Positions 36,046-48,000 of a DNA stretch of 60,000 bases are shown here, piece after piece; position 1 is the stretch's first letter, and each line of letters starts with the position of its first letter. Made by a program: the position numbers and the translations under genes. This stretch comes from Acanthaster planci (Eukaryota > Echinodermata > Asteroidea > Valvatida > Acanthasteridae), in contig NW_019091416.1 of the NCBI RefSeq assembly GCF_001949145.1, positions 2,953,390-3,013,389 of the forward strand, in the 5' to 3' direction. The notes beneath the pieces were generated by a model. The model made no database searches, was not told the origin of the DNA, and saw nothing but the letters and a program-made list of their open reading frames with translations.

Positions 36046-37829
36046 GGCCTTCCTTATGCTTTGCCAAGTGAAGTCCTGTCCTTGCTCCATTCCAATTCCA
36101 AAGAGAGAACTGCAAATGGATGGCGTTTCTGTTCACAAAATATAAGCCAAGCCGTGTTTTGTCCCGTATGAGTTTGCAATTTGCCAACAAAGCAAAAAAA
36201 GTAACGTGGTACACGGCAATGATTTTCAGCTGATGTTCTGTTCTAAGGAGATCGTTTCTACAAGTAGACAAAACACAATAAATATTGTGATATGATAACT
36301 TTATTGATATATTTTGTGACAATCGGGCATTCTTGCACCATGCTTATCGACTGTACTGCGTGGAACGAAAGTGCCTCTTAAAACAGGCCTCAAAGGTTAG
36401 CATCATTTTACAACTGTTTTTATGAAAGGCAAAATACTTTCTGCAAGAGTACAAGATGCAAAAAGTGTTATACACTCAACAAACTATGTGTGCGTTTCCC
36501 ATATCAACAGAGGGCGCTGGTGATTTCACACATACTTCATGGTAATGGAATTAACCGATATTTTAAATCATTTCTGCGACTAAAAAAACCGAAGTGGTCA
36601 ACTTTTTATTTTTGTTGTTCTATTTTCATTTAAACATTTATTTAAATGAGCCTTTCAAAGAATTCTTTCAAAAAATGAGCAAGACCTACCCAGCCAAAGG
36701 AGCAAATGGATTAATCCTCATTAGTCCTAGAGCACGATTTTCGAGAGTTGCAGCCGATCCGAGCTGATGTGGGAGCGGCCAAAGCTTACAACAAAAAGAA
36801 TAAATAGAATTAACAAAATAATAAAACGCCTTACAAAACATTTAGCATTTTATGTAAATGTGCCAGCACACGTCCTAAGAATCACATCTTTGTGTCTCTC
36901 CGAGGGACCTTCTCCCCTAGCCCTTCCACGCATTAAGACTCCAACGATGCTCTGGTTTGGGTCTTGTATTTTGTGTGGTGGCCCTGAAGCTTCGTTGCTG
37001 ACTCGCATGCAAACTTCCAGAATGTTGTAAACAAGCGACTGTAACCAAATAACCTCTTGTGCTTAACCTGTGGTAGAAGAAGTTGGCAGTGACTTGTATA
37101 TGCATATATATAATAAACCCCACATGTCTTTTTTATGCAGCTTTTTCTGTAACTTTTCACTCGACATGAAATGGAGTTCGTTTTAATTTCCTCTGCTTGA
37201 TTATTTAAGTGAATGCATGACATAGCAGGCTTCTCGTCTGACCTGCGTTTGCCGACCTCGAGTAATTCACTATCATGATTGAGATGTTGGAGGTTTTCTC
37301 GGGCCAGCTTTAACTATTAACTGTACTGATGTGTTCTCTAAGGTGGCGTAACCGTATCTTTTTTTACAACGTGTCAGGCACCTTAGCTGATTGGCTGAAT
37401 ATTCTACCGCGGGATTTACAGCGTATTCATCCCGACGGCTTTTTCCTGAGCTACTGATTAGCTCGCCATGGGCATTTTCATGTCCCGCACTTAAACAACA
37501 AGCAGCGTTGCGAATAATCATCACCTACCCTGAGACAGCAAGTATATATGGGGACATTTTGGGTGCAATAAATTCTTATGGCACTGTATTTTTCTTCGTT
37601 ACTTTGTTTCCAAGGCTTTGGCATTTGCGTCGAGTCCCTAGTATCAATTCTACCATTGTGCAAGAAAGGTTTCCATTTCACCTTTTTTTCTCAGCGCAAA
37701 TAAGAAAAATGTGTTGCGCCCTTTGGGGGAGCTCGGGGGTAGAATTTTGATACGTCAGTCCATAATCAACAAGCCATTTTTAGTGTCCACGATCTATGCC
37801 TCCTTTCAATTGGGGGACCTGATTAAAAA

Positions 37830-38790
37830 GTCCGAATCATATTGTTATCCCGTCGTCTGTTGTCATCGAGGGGCCGTGCGAGCGACGCGAAACCCGCCGG
37901 GTTACAGCGCCGGGGCGAGAGTAGTTCGATCGCAGCGTGTCACCCGATAGGTCACTCACCTACTTGCCAGCTACGCCGGGGAATCCGGCAGGTAATACCT
38001 TGTGATTGCTAGTGTATCAAATGCACGGGCACAGCGGTCAGAGGAAGGAAAAAACAGCAGCCGAGGTCCGGGCACACACGCGCGCGCTCCCCCGAAATCC
38101 ACCGCGGGTCCGCGCGCCCCGCGCGGACAACACCCGAGAACTCACGGATTATTTGACGAGCTTGAAAGACTCCCTCATGTATCAAAATTCATTGGCTTTT
38201 CAATCTGTGCTAGATTGACATTTCAGATCAAAAATAATAACGTGGACGGGGCACAATGACTGTTTTTGCAACGCCAGCGCGCACCTGACCCGTTCCAAGT
38301 GATCTTTGGGAAATCCCAGCGCGCGGGAGAGAGTAAATCATTGTTATTTTTCCATTATAGTCTCCAGAGAAATCCAGTACGAAAATCTGAAAGCCTCTGA
38401 ACTTACTCAATTTTTTTTTTCACCCTCTCCTCCTGTCTCTGTCTTGCACACTCCTCGTCTCTTCTTATTCAGCGAGTGTGGGCTTTATGTGTTGTGTTTG
38501 GATAACCGTGTACCGGCCCTATTACGCCAACGCAATCCCGTTTTGTATCCGGGGTCCCCCCGGTTTGGCAGTATGGGAAATCAAACTGGCGAAATGACAT
38601 TGTGCCAACGCGGGATTGGCCCAGGCCGGTCTCGGCGGACGCCCGGGAACGTGCAAATTACCGGGAGTCGGTATTCAAGGTGCATTGAGTCACGGCTGTC
38701 ACCCAGCAGTCTCCCGTGCCTCGCCATTGTGAGGCAGACAAGGGAGGGAAACATCTCACATCCAGCGATGAATCTCACTTCCAACTGATA
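37830..38790. promoter_or_regulatory. CpG-rich island cluster in intron 2
   Basis: Three CpG-dense patches (37870-37990, 38030-38140, 38490-38700) are joined by AT-rich segments with TAAT-like and ATTGACA-type motifs. It lies 1-2 kb before exon 3. The open frames (longest 160 codons, 38306-38788 plus) show no known domain and overlap rival frames. A regulatory role is inferred; an unknown exon is the alternative. Confidence 0.25.
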
Positions 38791-39295
38791 ATACTGATCA
38801 GGGGGAAAAAAAGTATTCGCATTCACATTACTTTGTTTCCACCATCCTCGCCCGTCCTCTGTTCAGGCCTTCATCTGCTATTGTGTAGCCGGCTACTCTT
38901 GCAATTGAATAATGTCAGGTTTGACCCAATATGGTATTCTTTGTTTATGAAATCCTGACGCTGTTTTTTGAGATCGGCTGGGAGAGATCCCTACGGCAGC
39001 ACGTACATGCACTCGGCTTAAAAGTAATCAAATTCCGAATGTAGCCGTTGGTTGACACAATGGTTATCACCCCCGAGATTTTCCCGGTTTTAACTCTGCC
39101 TTCTTTGTAATAATAAGGAATTGAGTAATTGACACCCCCCAAAAAAGTCAACCAGACATAAAATGCCTTTTTCCTAAAATGAAAATTGTTGGTATCAAAA
39201 TTAATTTACATCTCCCTGGCGCAAATCCGTCTTTGAAATAGTTGTTCCCGGTACCCGCTGCTACATCTGAATCGAACCAGCCAGCTAACCCGGCA

Positions 39296-39368
39296 AGCTC
39301 GGTGGTCGAGTGGTTAAGACGTCTGCATTAGTAAGCAGGAGGTCGTGAGTTCGAGTCTCACCCAAGTA
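39296..39368 (+). pseudogene. tRNA-Thr(AGU)-like relic or SINE head
   Basis: A cloverleaf can be drawn. The A-box is TGGTCGAGTGG (39303-39313) and the D-stem GTC/GAC. The anticodon stem TCTGC/GCAGG has an AGT anticodon in an 8-base loop, one base too many. The T-arm GTGAG-TTCGAGT-CTCAC pairs perfectly. The acceptor stem pairs at only about four or five of seven positions. The enlarged loop and poor acceptor argue for a decayed tRNA gene or a tRNA-derived SINE. It lies in the same orientation as UNCX. Confidence 0.55.
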
Positions 39369-39832
39369 CATTTGTAGATTGTTCACAAGCCTTCGGGGCA
39401 TTCACTGAGCATAGAGTGTTAAGATACACGTCGGGCAGGGCAAAAAAATCCACAATTTATTTGTTGATATCGTGTTTTTATCAACGACTATCTCATGTAT
39501 GACCTCGAACGTTGCAGATGGAAACGTATGAAGATCCATTGTGTCCATACGGTACTTCTGCTTGGTGAATTGTATTGATACTATCTTTGTGAAGTTTTGC
39601 CCCAACTACTCTTTCCATTAACTAGAGTAAGTTTTCTAAGGCATTCCATAAGCCATACATGTAATGCAAACCAGAGACGGGCTGCAGCCGGTTCCCTTGC
39701 TCTGTACAAGTTGAAACATGGTGGCTGCGTCACAACGTTCAACCATAACATTTCTGCTGAGAGATTGTGGATTAAGTTGCTATCATTCCAATCACGTGAA
39801 ATATTTCTATGTTTTTTTTTACTTGTGCAAAG

Positions 39833-40738
39833 GTGTGGTTCCAAAACCGGAGGGCGAAATGGCGCAAGAAGGAGAACACCAAGAAAGGTCCAGGAAGGCC
39901 GGCTCACAACGCGCAGCTCGTAACCTGCAGCGGCGACCCGATCCCCCCTGAGGAAATAGAACGGCGAGAGAGACTTCGCTTGGAAAAGAAGAAGCAGAAG
40001 CAACGGGAGAAAGCCGAGAAGAATCTGGCCAAAGCCAAGAAGCAAGGAGGAGCCGCGGAGGCAACAGGCAAGAAGGATGCCATCGCAGCGGAGGGGGGCT
40101 CGGATGACACCGAGAGAGGGGACGAAGATCCTGAGGACAGAGACTCAAAGTGTTCGCTGCCACTGCTGTCTCCGGGGACGAACAGCACGCAGGAGACCAC
40201 GACCGACGTGTTTCTCCCCGAGAAGAAATTGAAAACCCCGGGTGGCAAGCTGCCCAAAGGTGACAAGACGCGACGGGAAGGCAAGCAGAGGAGCAAGCTA
40301 CCGCACCACTGCGGGGTTGACTCGGCCAACTCGGCCTTCCGCAGCTCTTTCAGCATCGAGTGCCTGCTCTCGCCGCGGCCCAGTGACGTCGGCGGCCGCG
40401 GCTTCGGACTCTTGGCCGGCCACTACGCCGCGGCGGCCAGCCTGGCTGCCTCGCCGTACGCTGCCGCCTTCTCCCCTTTCACCTGGAACTCCTTGTCGGC
40501 GGCACTAGCCGCGGGGGTGCCTCAACCCCTCGGGTACCTGGTGGAAAGACTCCTTCCCTCTAAACCCCACAACCTACCCATCATGGCACACCCCCGCCCC
40601 CTGACCGACGTCTTTGAAGAGCAGAAAACGCTCAGTGTGGAGAGACTCCGGAAGAAAGCAGAGGAGCACATGAGCAAAGTGGCTGTGCAGAAAGAGAGCA
40701 GCAGCGACACAGAGTCAACCAAGATGGAGTTGTCATGA
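39833..40738 (+). CDS. UNCX: UNCX homeobox gene, coding exon 3 (helix 3, eh1 motif, OAR-like tail, stop)
   Basis: This exon encodes residues 142-442 and ends with TGA at 40736-40738. It begins with the recognition helix VWFQNRRAKWRKKEN (homeodomain positions 47-60; Gln at position 50, Asn at 51). Then comes the UNCX-specific extension TKKGPGRPAHN and a conserved-looking TCSGDPIPPEEIERRE segment. Residues 181-211 are highly charged (Lys/Glu/Arg) and likely helical, followed by an acidic low-complexity stretch. FSIECLL at residues 314-320 is an eh1-like motif of the kind that recruits Groucho/TLE co-repressors. An Ala-rich region leads to QPLGYLV (372-378), which matches the QPLGFLV segment of vertebrate UNCX. 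Residues 409-424 (SVERLRKKAEEHMSKV) resemble an OAR motif. The acceptor is a poly-T tract ending TTGTGCAAAG. The likely role is a nuclear DNA-binding repressor in mesoderm/neuron patterning, known for the family and not shown here. Confidence 0.95.
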   Translation: MWFQNRRAKWRKKENTKKGPGRPAHNAQLVTCSGDPIPPEEIERRERLRLEKKKQKQREKAEKNLAKAKKQGGAAEATGKKDAIAAEGGSDDTERGDEDPEDRDSKCSLPLLSPGTNSTQETTTDVFLPEKKLKTPGGKLPKGDKTRREGKQRSKLPHHCGVDSANSAFRSSFSIECLLSPRPSDVGGRGFGLLAGHYAAAASLAASPYAAAFSPFTWNSLSAALAAGVPQPLGYLVERLLPSKPHNLPIMAHPRPLTDVFEEQKTLSVERLRKKAEEHMSKVAVQKESSSDTESTKMELS

Positions 40739-42290
40739 CAGTCAGGATAATTTGTAATCCAAGACACTTGAAATGTTTAAAACGCGTCGGAACAATACTG
40801 GTAGACCATAGATGGAGATAAGCAGGTTGCTATATCCTTCGAGACCTTTTCAATGCCACCATTGCCCCACCAGTGTTTCTTATCTTATACAGTTGCTTTT
40901 TCAACTGTTTAAGAATTTCTTTCAAGACCACTGCTCGTAAACCATGCCACTGTAATCTACCCGTGAGTATCATCTACATTGATACATAGCAGTTTGAAGC
41001 AAACTTCACAGTGCTTGCAAATGAAGTGGGAACATCCACGAAAGGAGAATTGTTCAAATTGTTTGTATTACTTCGGTGTGATCAACTGCCAGCGAAATCC
41101 ATAACACGCTAGCCTACAGAGCATACTTTTGCATGGGCCAAAACTATCTACATACTGCGGAAGTTTGTGAACTTTTACAGATTTCAAACAGGTTGGGTTA
41201 ACTTAAAGCTTTGTTCTTGAACCAGGAAACGCGTTCAACCGTTGGTTGTAATCGAATCGGACTTGCAGTACGTGCCTCTGAACGCGTCTGGATATAGGTC
41301 CCACAAATTATTCAATGCGCTTACAACTTGCGAGGCCTTTCACTCAGGACTGTATGAAAAATCTTTGTATATAATCACAGATTATGAACTTTCTCTTTCT
41401 TTTTTTTCTCGTTCGCCTGTTTTGACGACTGGACCATGGATTGCATGATATTTTGCATAAATCTGAAGATTCTAAAATTTTGGTTATTGTATAGTTGGTC
41501 GAAATTTGTTGACCTGTGATACGAAATTAGACGTGCTCTGATTGGCCACAGACATGCTCGATGCATCGCAGAAATCCGATATTCTGTTGCATAAGCAAAG
41601 CAATTTGTGTGATGTTGACAGGCGCTTTTATCGCCGACTTTGACGCCAACATGGGAGTTTGCTAATTTACAGGATTTGAAATTATTATAATTTGTTAGGT
41701 TAAAAATTATGACATGATGACATTTTTTGTCATACAGAGATGACCTTTGGTCCTTATGACTAAAAATCTTGCAGAACAAAAATACTGAGTATACTTTTGA
41801 TTGATCCCTGTCGATTCGAGACAGCTTTTCCACTCTAATTGTACAAAACTGCTGCTAAACGTTTAGCTTTGCTGGCGATTCCCTTCCCTTCCCCTTGTAT
41901 ATTCCTCAAAATGGCCAAACAACCACTTTATTCCACTCAGCCAGTAATTTTGTACCCACCTGTCGTCCAAAGGGTACGACTATACATATATTCGTGAGAG
42001 GGTTTTTGTCCGTAAATTGTGTTCAAAAAATTCCCGCGCGGTCCAACTTCTGCACGGAATACACTGCCGAGAAAGCTTAGGTTCTGTCTAATACCTTTAA
42101 ACAGTGCCGACTCACAGTCACGTGATACGTGTGTGGAGTTCTTTCGAGGTTTACATGCATGTGTTGGCTGGTCGTTTCATTACCAACAGGGTCTGTTTGT
42201 ACTATGCATTAAATTAAGGGTACAGATATCAACATTCAAGAGCACTCACTGCGCGACATATTTTCAATAAAGATGCCTAGTAATATTGTG
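40739..42290 (+). other. Probable UNCX 3' UTR
   Basis: Downstream of the TGA the DNA turns AT-rich and non-coding. Reading on, the first canonical AATAAA is at 42266-42271, preceded by an ATTAAA at 42208-42213. It is followed by a GT-rich stretch (attgtggc... gtggacc), as expected for a cleavage region. That would give a 3' UTR of about 1.5 kb. Only transcript data could fix the end; a shorter UTR using a variant hexamer is possible. Confidence 0.4.
42266..42271 (+). terminator. Candidate UNCX polyadenylation signal AATAAA
   Basis: This is the first perfect AATAAA after the stop codon on the plus strand, with GT-rich DNA 20-50 bases downstream. Earlier sequence offers only variants, such as ATTAAA at 42208. 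The call is inferred from position and sequence only. Confidence 0.35.
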
Positions 42291-43708
42291 GCTTAGAAGT
42301 TGAAGAATCAGGATTTGGTGGACCAGATTTCTTTCCAAATGAACATTCTTTTATTTTGTCGCAAACTAACTGAAATATTTGATTCATTTTTGTCATTTTT
42401 CTACATCAAATGCACGATTTTATTAAAGTTCATTAGCACATCGGTGTTAATAGTTTTCTCTTTACTTGTTTAATTTAATCTGCTTAATTTGTTGACTATT
42501 GACAGCGTTCCTTGATATTGTTCCCGTAACGCCGGATGCTACTTTCAGATTTGTTATATACGATAGAGAGCTCAGTACCTGATGCCATTTTCTATTTTGT
42601 TTAAATTTAAGTGTCAAACGTTGCCGTATATCAAACTGGATGATAGTCCAGATAACTACAGATGAACACAAGAGAGTTCTTTCGTGGATCGGCGGGACAC
42701 TGTCATAATGATATCACAAAACTATCATACTCTTTACAGCTTTGTTCAGGGTACCAGACTACAGTCTACCTAGTCTCCGCTGGTTTGCCAGATTTTAGGG
42801 GCCGGTCGTGGGGTGTAGCCTGGGAAATTAAGACATACGACGCCATGGAGCCACAAAGTCTGTATACTGTGTATTCCCAAATGTGCAAAATGATAACATC
42901 CATTAGTGGAAGAGTTTCGCAAGCTTGGATTTGAGAAAAACTACGTTTTTCAAACTTCCTTTTTTTTAACAAACTGTTCTATTCAGCAAAATAAGGTAAG
43001 AATAATTATTCGTAGGGACCCGTCGCTTGTAATAATTACCCAACAGAACAGAATTACATTTACAGTATTTATTAATAAAATGAGGTATTTACCATTACTG
43101 AATAGCATAGAATAAATCCGCTCAGATCATTCTGCTAAAAAAAATAACGAATAATGTGGAAGGTCTGTGAGTCAGGTATGTTACGTTAAAAGTAAACAGC
43201 TGTTGTCATTTTGTGAGGTTAGAGGGCGACCATCACTGCGATCTGGTTTACCCACGAAAGTCGTTCAAAAATTCCCACATTACAGGCGTGGATCCAGAGG
43301 GGGGGGCGGGAGTCATTCCCCCTCCCTGCCCATTGCCATTTTGTTAAGTTACCTACGTCTTAAGGTTGGAAGACCCTCTATAAAGGCACGGAGCACGTAG
43401 GGGTGTTATTTTTCGTGTACGATGAACGACAAACAAAGGGATTAAATGGCTTCAACAACGGCTACAACTTCATGTGTAATCCCCCCCCTCTCTCCCCAGG
43501 TACGAACAAAAATTTCCCCACGTCCCAGTAAAACATCCTGGGTTTGCCCCTGTATTCGCCAGTATAATTTTATGTATGTTTCAGTCACTGGTTCAAGTTA
43601 GTCACTTTTGGCTGGAAAGCTGTCAGAACTGTAACCGTTGATACTGTCAAGCAAGAAATTCTAAGATTTGAGATCCCTACTGCGTATCAGCACGTCTTTT
43701 CACTTGTG

Positions 43709-43767
43709 TTTTGTCGACCCCTTTCAACCCTTTTGTCGACCCTTTTCAAACACGCATTGGGTCGACA
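43709..43767. repeat. Short direct and inverted repeat around GTCGAC
   Basis: TTTTGTCGACCC followed by CTTTCAA (43709-43727) recurs with one mismatch at 43731-43749, a 22-base period. GGGTCGACA at 43759-43767 is the inverse of the shared core. Likely a small tandem duplication. Confidence 0.7.
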
Positions 43768-44199
43768 GATTTTGCGCATTGTTATTGGTCAAACGTTTGG
43801 AGGCGCACTATTGTGAATCGCCCGTATTTGAAGTGGTATTTTTCTGACGGCGTTTTTGAAGATGTCTGCACGCTTTAATCGAGGAGTCAGCTTTCAGCGA
43901 CCTAGCGAAGACGAGCATTGTTCTTATGGTAAACCATCTCTGATTTTTTGCCACACTTCCGCTAGCCAAAGTGAGACAATAAGACAAGACGTTTCGTCCA
44001 ACAGCGATCGTTCTGTTTTCAGTTGACATGCTACGGAATCAAACCGGACCGTACCGTTTGGTACCAAACATGAAATGGTGTCCACTGTGCTATGGCTCCC
44101 ACATAGTGAGTTAATGGTTTGTGATTTTTTTTCCTCTTGGCATTATGACTTGTGAAGTTCACCCTATAGTCACTCCGTCGAATCCTTCAGAGGGGTGAG

Positions 44200-44480
44200 A
44201 ATCGTTTACAGTGTCGCCGTGGCCGTGTGGCAGAGAGCCGCGGTGCCGGCCGAGCGTGTCGGGCCGATCCCGTACGGGGCACGTGGTTCCAGGTGCACCG
44301 GTCGCTCGTAACCCTGCCCGCAGTAATTGATTGTGACAAGTTAACGCCATCCAACTCGCCGGGGAGCCCGCGGAATTCGCCCGTACCTGTGAACAATAAC
44401 CCGGCTAATGGCTCAGCAGAAATTGAAAATAGGTGTGCAGACGGCCCAGGCATGCTGATGCGACTGTAATAAAATAGTAT
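44200..44480. promoter_or_regulatory. Candidate downstream regulatory island
   Basis: A CpG-rich block (44210-44400) carries GCAGTAATTGATTGTGACA, CCGGCTAATGG and a MAF-like TGGCTCAGCA. It is non-coding by eye. It lies 3.5 kb beyond UNCX and would act as a downstream enhancer if functional. Confidence 0.25.
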
Positions 44481-44896
44481 CTCATCGTGTGATCACCGTA
44501 TTATTTAGACCGAACGGCACGCTGTCTCTCATTCTGTTTTTTTGTTTTTTTTTTCTTGGTTGCAAGGGGCTTTTAAAGAGCGAGTGGCGCGTGTAGGTTG
44601 GCGGGGGAGGAAGTCTTGACCTCAAAAATGGCGGCTGACTTGTCAATGCACCCCACACGGAGAGCTCTCCGCAACGTCAAGGATCATTCAAGTGCGCTCG
44701 GAATTAGAGTTGATGGTGTGTTAATTAAAGCCACACATGCCAATGAGATTGAAAACTTAACGGTGTCCAACTTGCGAGCTTTCCCTTTGCCTAGAATGCA
44801 TTGCGACGCCATTTTATCTGTGTGGTGTCCGCGTGAAGATATGCTTTGGCACATGGCGCTTCGTCCGTACGTTTCTGTGCATTTACACTCTAAATA

Positions 44897-45095
44897 GACT
44901 AATCCGATAAGACGCCCACACTGCAGTGGCACCGCACTCACACGCCCATTCTTCAGTTTGACGTGCGCGTGCATTTAGCAAATCAAAACACCCTATTGGT
45001 CAAAGAGGCATGAAACGCGCGCGTACCACTTGTCAACGAGCGTTGTGCCACCGCAGTAACGACTTCTAATTCCGGTGGTCGAATAACGCTATAGT
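44897..45095 (-). repeat. Dispersed repeat family, copy 3 (reverse orientation)
   Basis: On the minus strand it reads ATTCGACCACC..AATTAGAA....TTACTGCGGTGG, then a core around GTACGCGCGCGTT, GCGCACGTCAAACTGAA and GCGTCTTATC. These line up in order with the copy at 51990 and, less well, the copy at 20268. Confidence 0.7.
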
Positions 45096-48000
45096 CAACT
45101 ACACGTTCTGATCAACAGTGACGATCAGTGTATCCCAAGAAAAAAGTCGCTAAAAATGGACGTCGAGTTTCAAACACAGGACTATGCAATTAACGTACAC
45201 AATATACACATCACTGGACCCTTAGTCTACAGAATTGCTCCACTGAAATACATTTTACATTCTTAAGTCCCTCCCCTAAGTCGTCAACTTGAAAAAAAAA
45301 ACAGAATAAATCCCGACGAGGGTACCTTTAATCCTGTGGCTGCACGCCGCAGTACTTAATGACGCTGAATTTGGCGCTCAGTGAAAAGCCAGCAAATTAT
45401 CTTCTCTTGATAGAAAATTAACCTGACACCTCTTTTCCCGCACAAAGTGCAGGCTGCCGGGTTCATGTTCTACAACGCCGTGTGATGGGCCAGATGACAT
45501 GCTGACAGAGAGCGCTGACTTCCCCCTCCAGACGACTGAGTGCACCAATGTGAGGAAAATACCCATGCGAGTCTGTCGACGCCAACTTTTCTTGTACACC
45601 TTTTAGCGTCAAACGCTGACTAATCCACCCATGCTGTCCCTTCGTCTTTTATACCTCTTAGCAACGATTATCTACAACCACAAAGAAATAATTCCTGCAT
45701 GCCGCTCGGACTTGGGCTATTTCTGTACCCTGCTGACAGCGACGTGAGTGGCTAGCTCTGCAAAGCCTCTTTCGTTTGGGATTTCGGCAGAAGTCAGACT
45801 ATAAATATCTTCCCCCAAAAAGGTGCTGCTCACGTTGTAGCTCTTGCAAATAATACAGAAAATTCTCATTCCCATTCAGGCAGGCTATGTATACATAATA
45901 ATAAATCGGCGTCAGTTGTTCTGTTTTTTATGCTTGTTTTGATGGGACAGGAGTACTGGTACATCGAAAGCACCTACCAAAAATGTCATCAGTAATGTGA
46001 GGACATGTAACAAACTGAGGACGTCTTGAAAAGCATAAGCTCGTCCAAGATATCAAATAAACTTTGCAACACAAACGAGAGTGGTCACCTGAAGTACAAC
46101 GGGGAGTCCTTGAAATGTTCACGCCCGCATGTTTACTCGTTGCAATTTTATTTATTTTTTGTTTTATCCTTCCCTTTCCTTTGTTTTTAGTTTTGCTTTC
46201 TTTTGTTTTGTTTTTTGTTCTTTTTTTACAGCTTTTAACACTCTGCAGGTATTCAAATCGATAGTGTCGTTTCTATATTAACATGTAAAAAATGTTACAG
46301 TAGTTCGGTAGATACTTTTGCTGTCTTTAATTAAAATTTGAACGAAATAACGAACGAACACTGTGGCTCAACGATCGGCCATGGTCCAATTAGGAAATAG
46401 CCCATTGTCGAACCTCTTAACTTCATATGTTTGAGTTCAAGCAGCACCGAACATCTACACACTTTTCGAACTTCTGAACTTTGTGTTCGTGTGGCAAAGT
46501 GGCTCAATGAATTCATTCTCTCCCTGTGACTCCAATCCCAAAACTGATCCAAAATTCATGGGAAAAAGTGAAACTTATTAGACAGTTGAGCTTATCTATT
46601 TCCAAATTCTTCTCCAGTATTGACATTTCCTTCGTGTTATAATGGCTCCGAACACGCTGAGCCCCACTGCGTCCCGAGACAGTTCCTTCTCATATCTGCA
46701 AATATTGGACTCATCTGAAGAAGATAATTCGACAAAAAAATGTCTTTCATCGCTGCTCTCGATTCCCCTGCGAAATGTACGGCTACATTAGCAAAGTATC
46801 GATGGCCCAATGAATTTCAAATGGCAGTTTCAATATCTGGAGGGCTTATCCCGATTCATAGGCCGGTTTACACGGTCCAAACCTCGAAGGAGATCAGTTT
46901 TACACGTATTCAATCCTCAGTGTTTGCTGATCTTATATTCTATGCATGTCTATCTTTCAAACCCATCAGCGAGATTTGGGCAGCGTGCTCCGTGACCGAA
47001 TATTGGCTTTGCCCGAACTTACTTTCGCAATCAGCACTGTTCGTAATGCGAATAACTGAAGTTCTTTCTGTACTCCGATAATGGCAAGATTTCCCTCCAA
47101 AATGGCATTTGCGCATCGCTTGATTAAGCTGGGCTACCGGAGTCGTTGACAATTCATTGCTTTTTTCAACTTGCGATGAACTTTTTCCAGTTAAGTTCTG
47201 TGGACAGTCACATCCTCTTCTGAAAGTTGATTAGATCTGTTGATAAACTGCAACGTTTCATTAAAGGGGAATAAATACAGGGGGAACTATAGTTTCATGT
47301 GATTCAGGTTTCGTGGCATAAAACGAATTCGAGGTCAATTATCATTTTCAATAGAAACAAGCCAATAAACGAAAGAAAAAAAAGAAGTTGGTGAGATGTT
47401 ATTAATTCCCTAACTAGCGTCCACAGAATGCAATTTTAAAAATGGATCTTGGTGTACGAGATGTACTGGTCCGGTACTTCTTAACAAACTCAGTATTGGA
47501 ATAAGTATCATATCAGGTCACGGTCCGTGTGACCTTCCTGGTGTTACTCTGCCCTCACTCCGAGTCACAGTTATAAGACTCACAGAGAAGCGTTTAAAAC
47601 ATCATGAAAACAGTAAAGTGAAATAATAGGGAAAAGGTTATGATGAGAAAGGACCGTTAACGGAGAGAATGGCTCTTTATAAATTTTGTCTGGTTTGAAC
47701 TTATTTAGCCAGGCATTGCCCAAAAGGTCGTTCTATAAATTCAGGGTCCGAAGTGTGAAATTTTTTGTCTCAGTCACAAGGTTCCTGTGTAATTTGACAC
47801 TATGTACATATCATTGAAACTGACTTTAAACTATTTGTTTTTGTGTGCATACTTAATCACTCATGGAAATTAAAGGATTTGTCCTCAACTTACAAAGTCA
47901 GACAACAGATATAATAGAGACAGGAAAAAACAGATCGAAATTTATAGAATGACCTCAAATCTCTTGCTGATTCTTTGCACTTGGCATGCATCATCTTGGA

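Larger units (their letters stand above)
28966..39832 (+). other. UNCX intron 2 (10.9 kb), splitting the homeodomain at position 46/47
   Basis: This phase-0 intron has donor GTGAGA and acceptor AAAG after a T-rich tract. It contains candidate regulatory islands at 30290-30860, 33830-34330 and 37830-38790. It also contains a hairpin transposon-like element (about 31630-31800), a diverged fold-back complex (35230-36045) and a tRNA-Thr-like relic (39296-39368). The stretches 28980-30280, 31900-33820, 34600-35220, 36100-37800 and 38800-39290 show no coding, RNA or repeat feature I can support. Confidence 0.85.

Noticed and set aside
35879-36322. 147-codon minus-strand open frame
   Set aside because: It runs across the arm of the fold-back repeat complex and shows no protein domain.
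38306-38788. 160-codon open frame in intron 2
   Set aside because: CpG-rich DNA lowers stop-codon density. No domain is recognised and competing frames cover the same bases.
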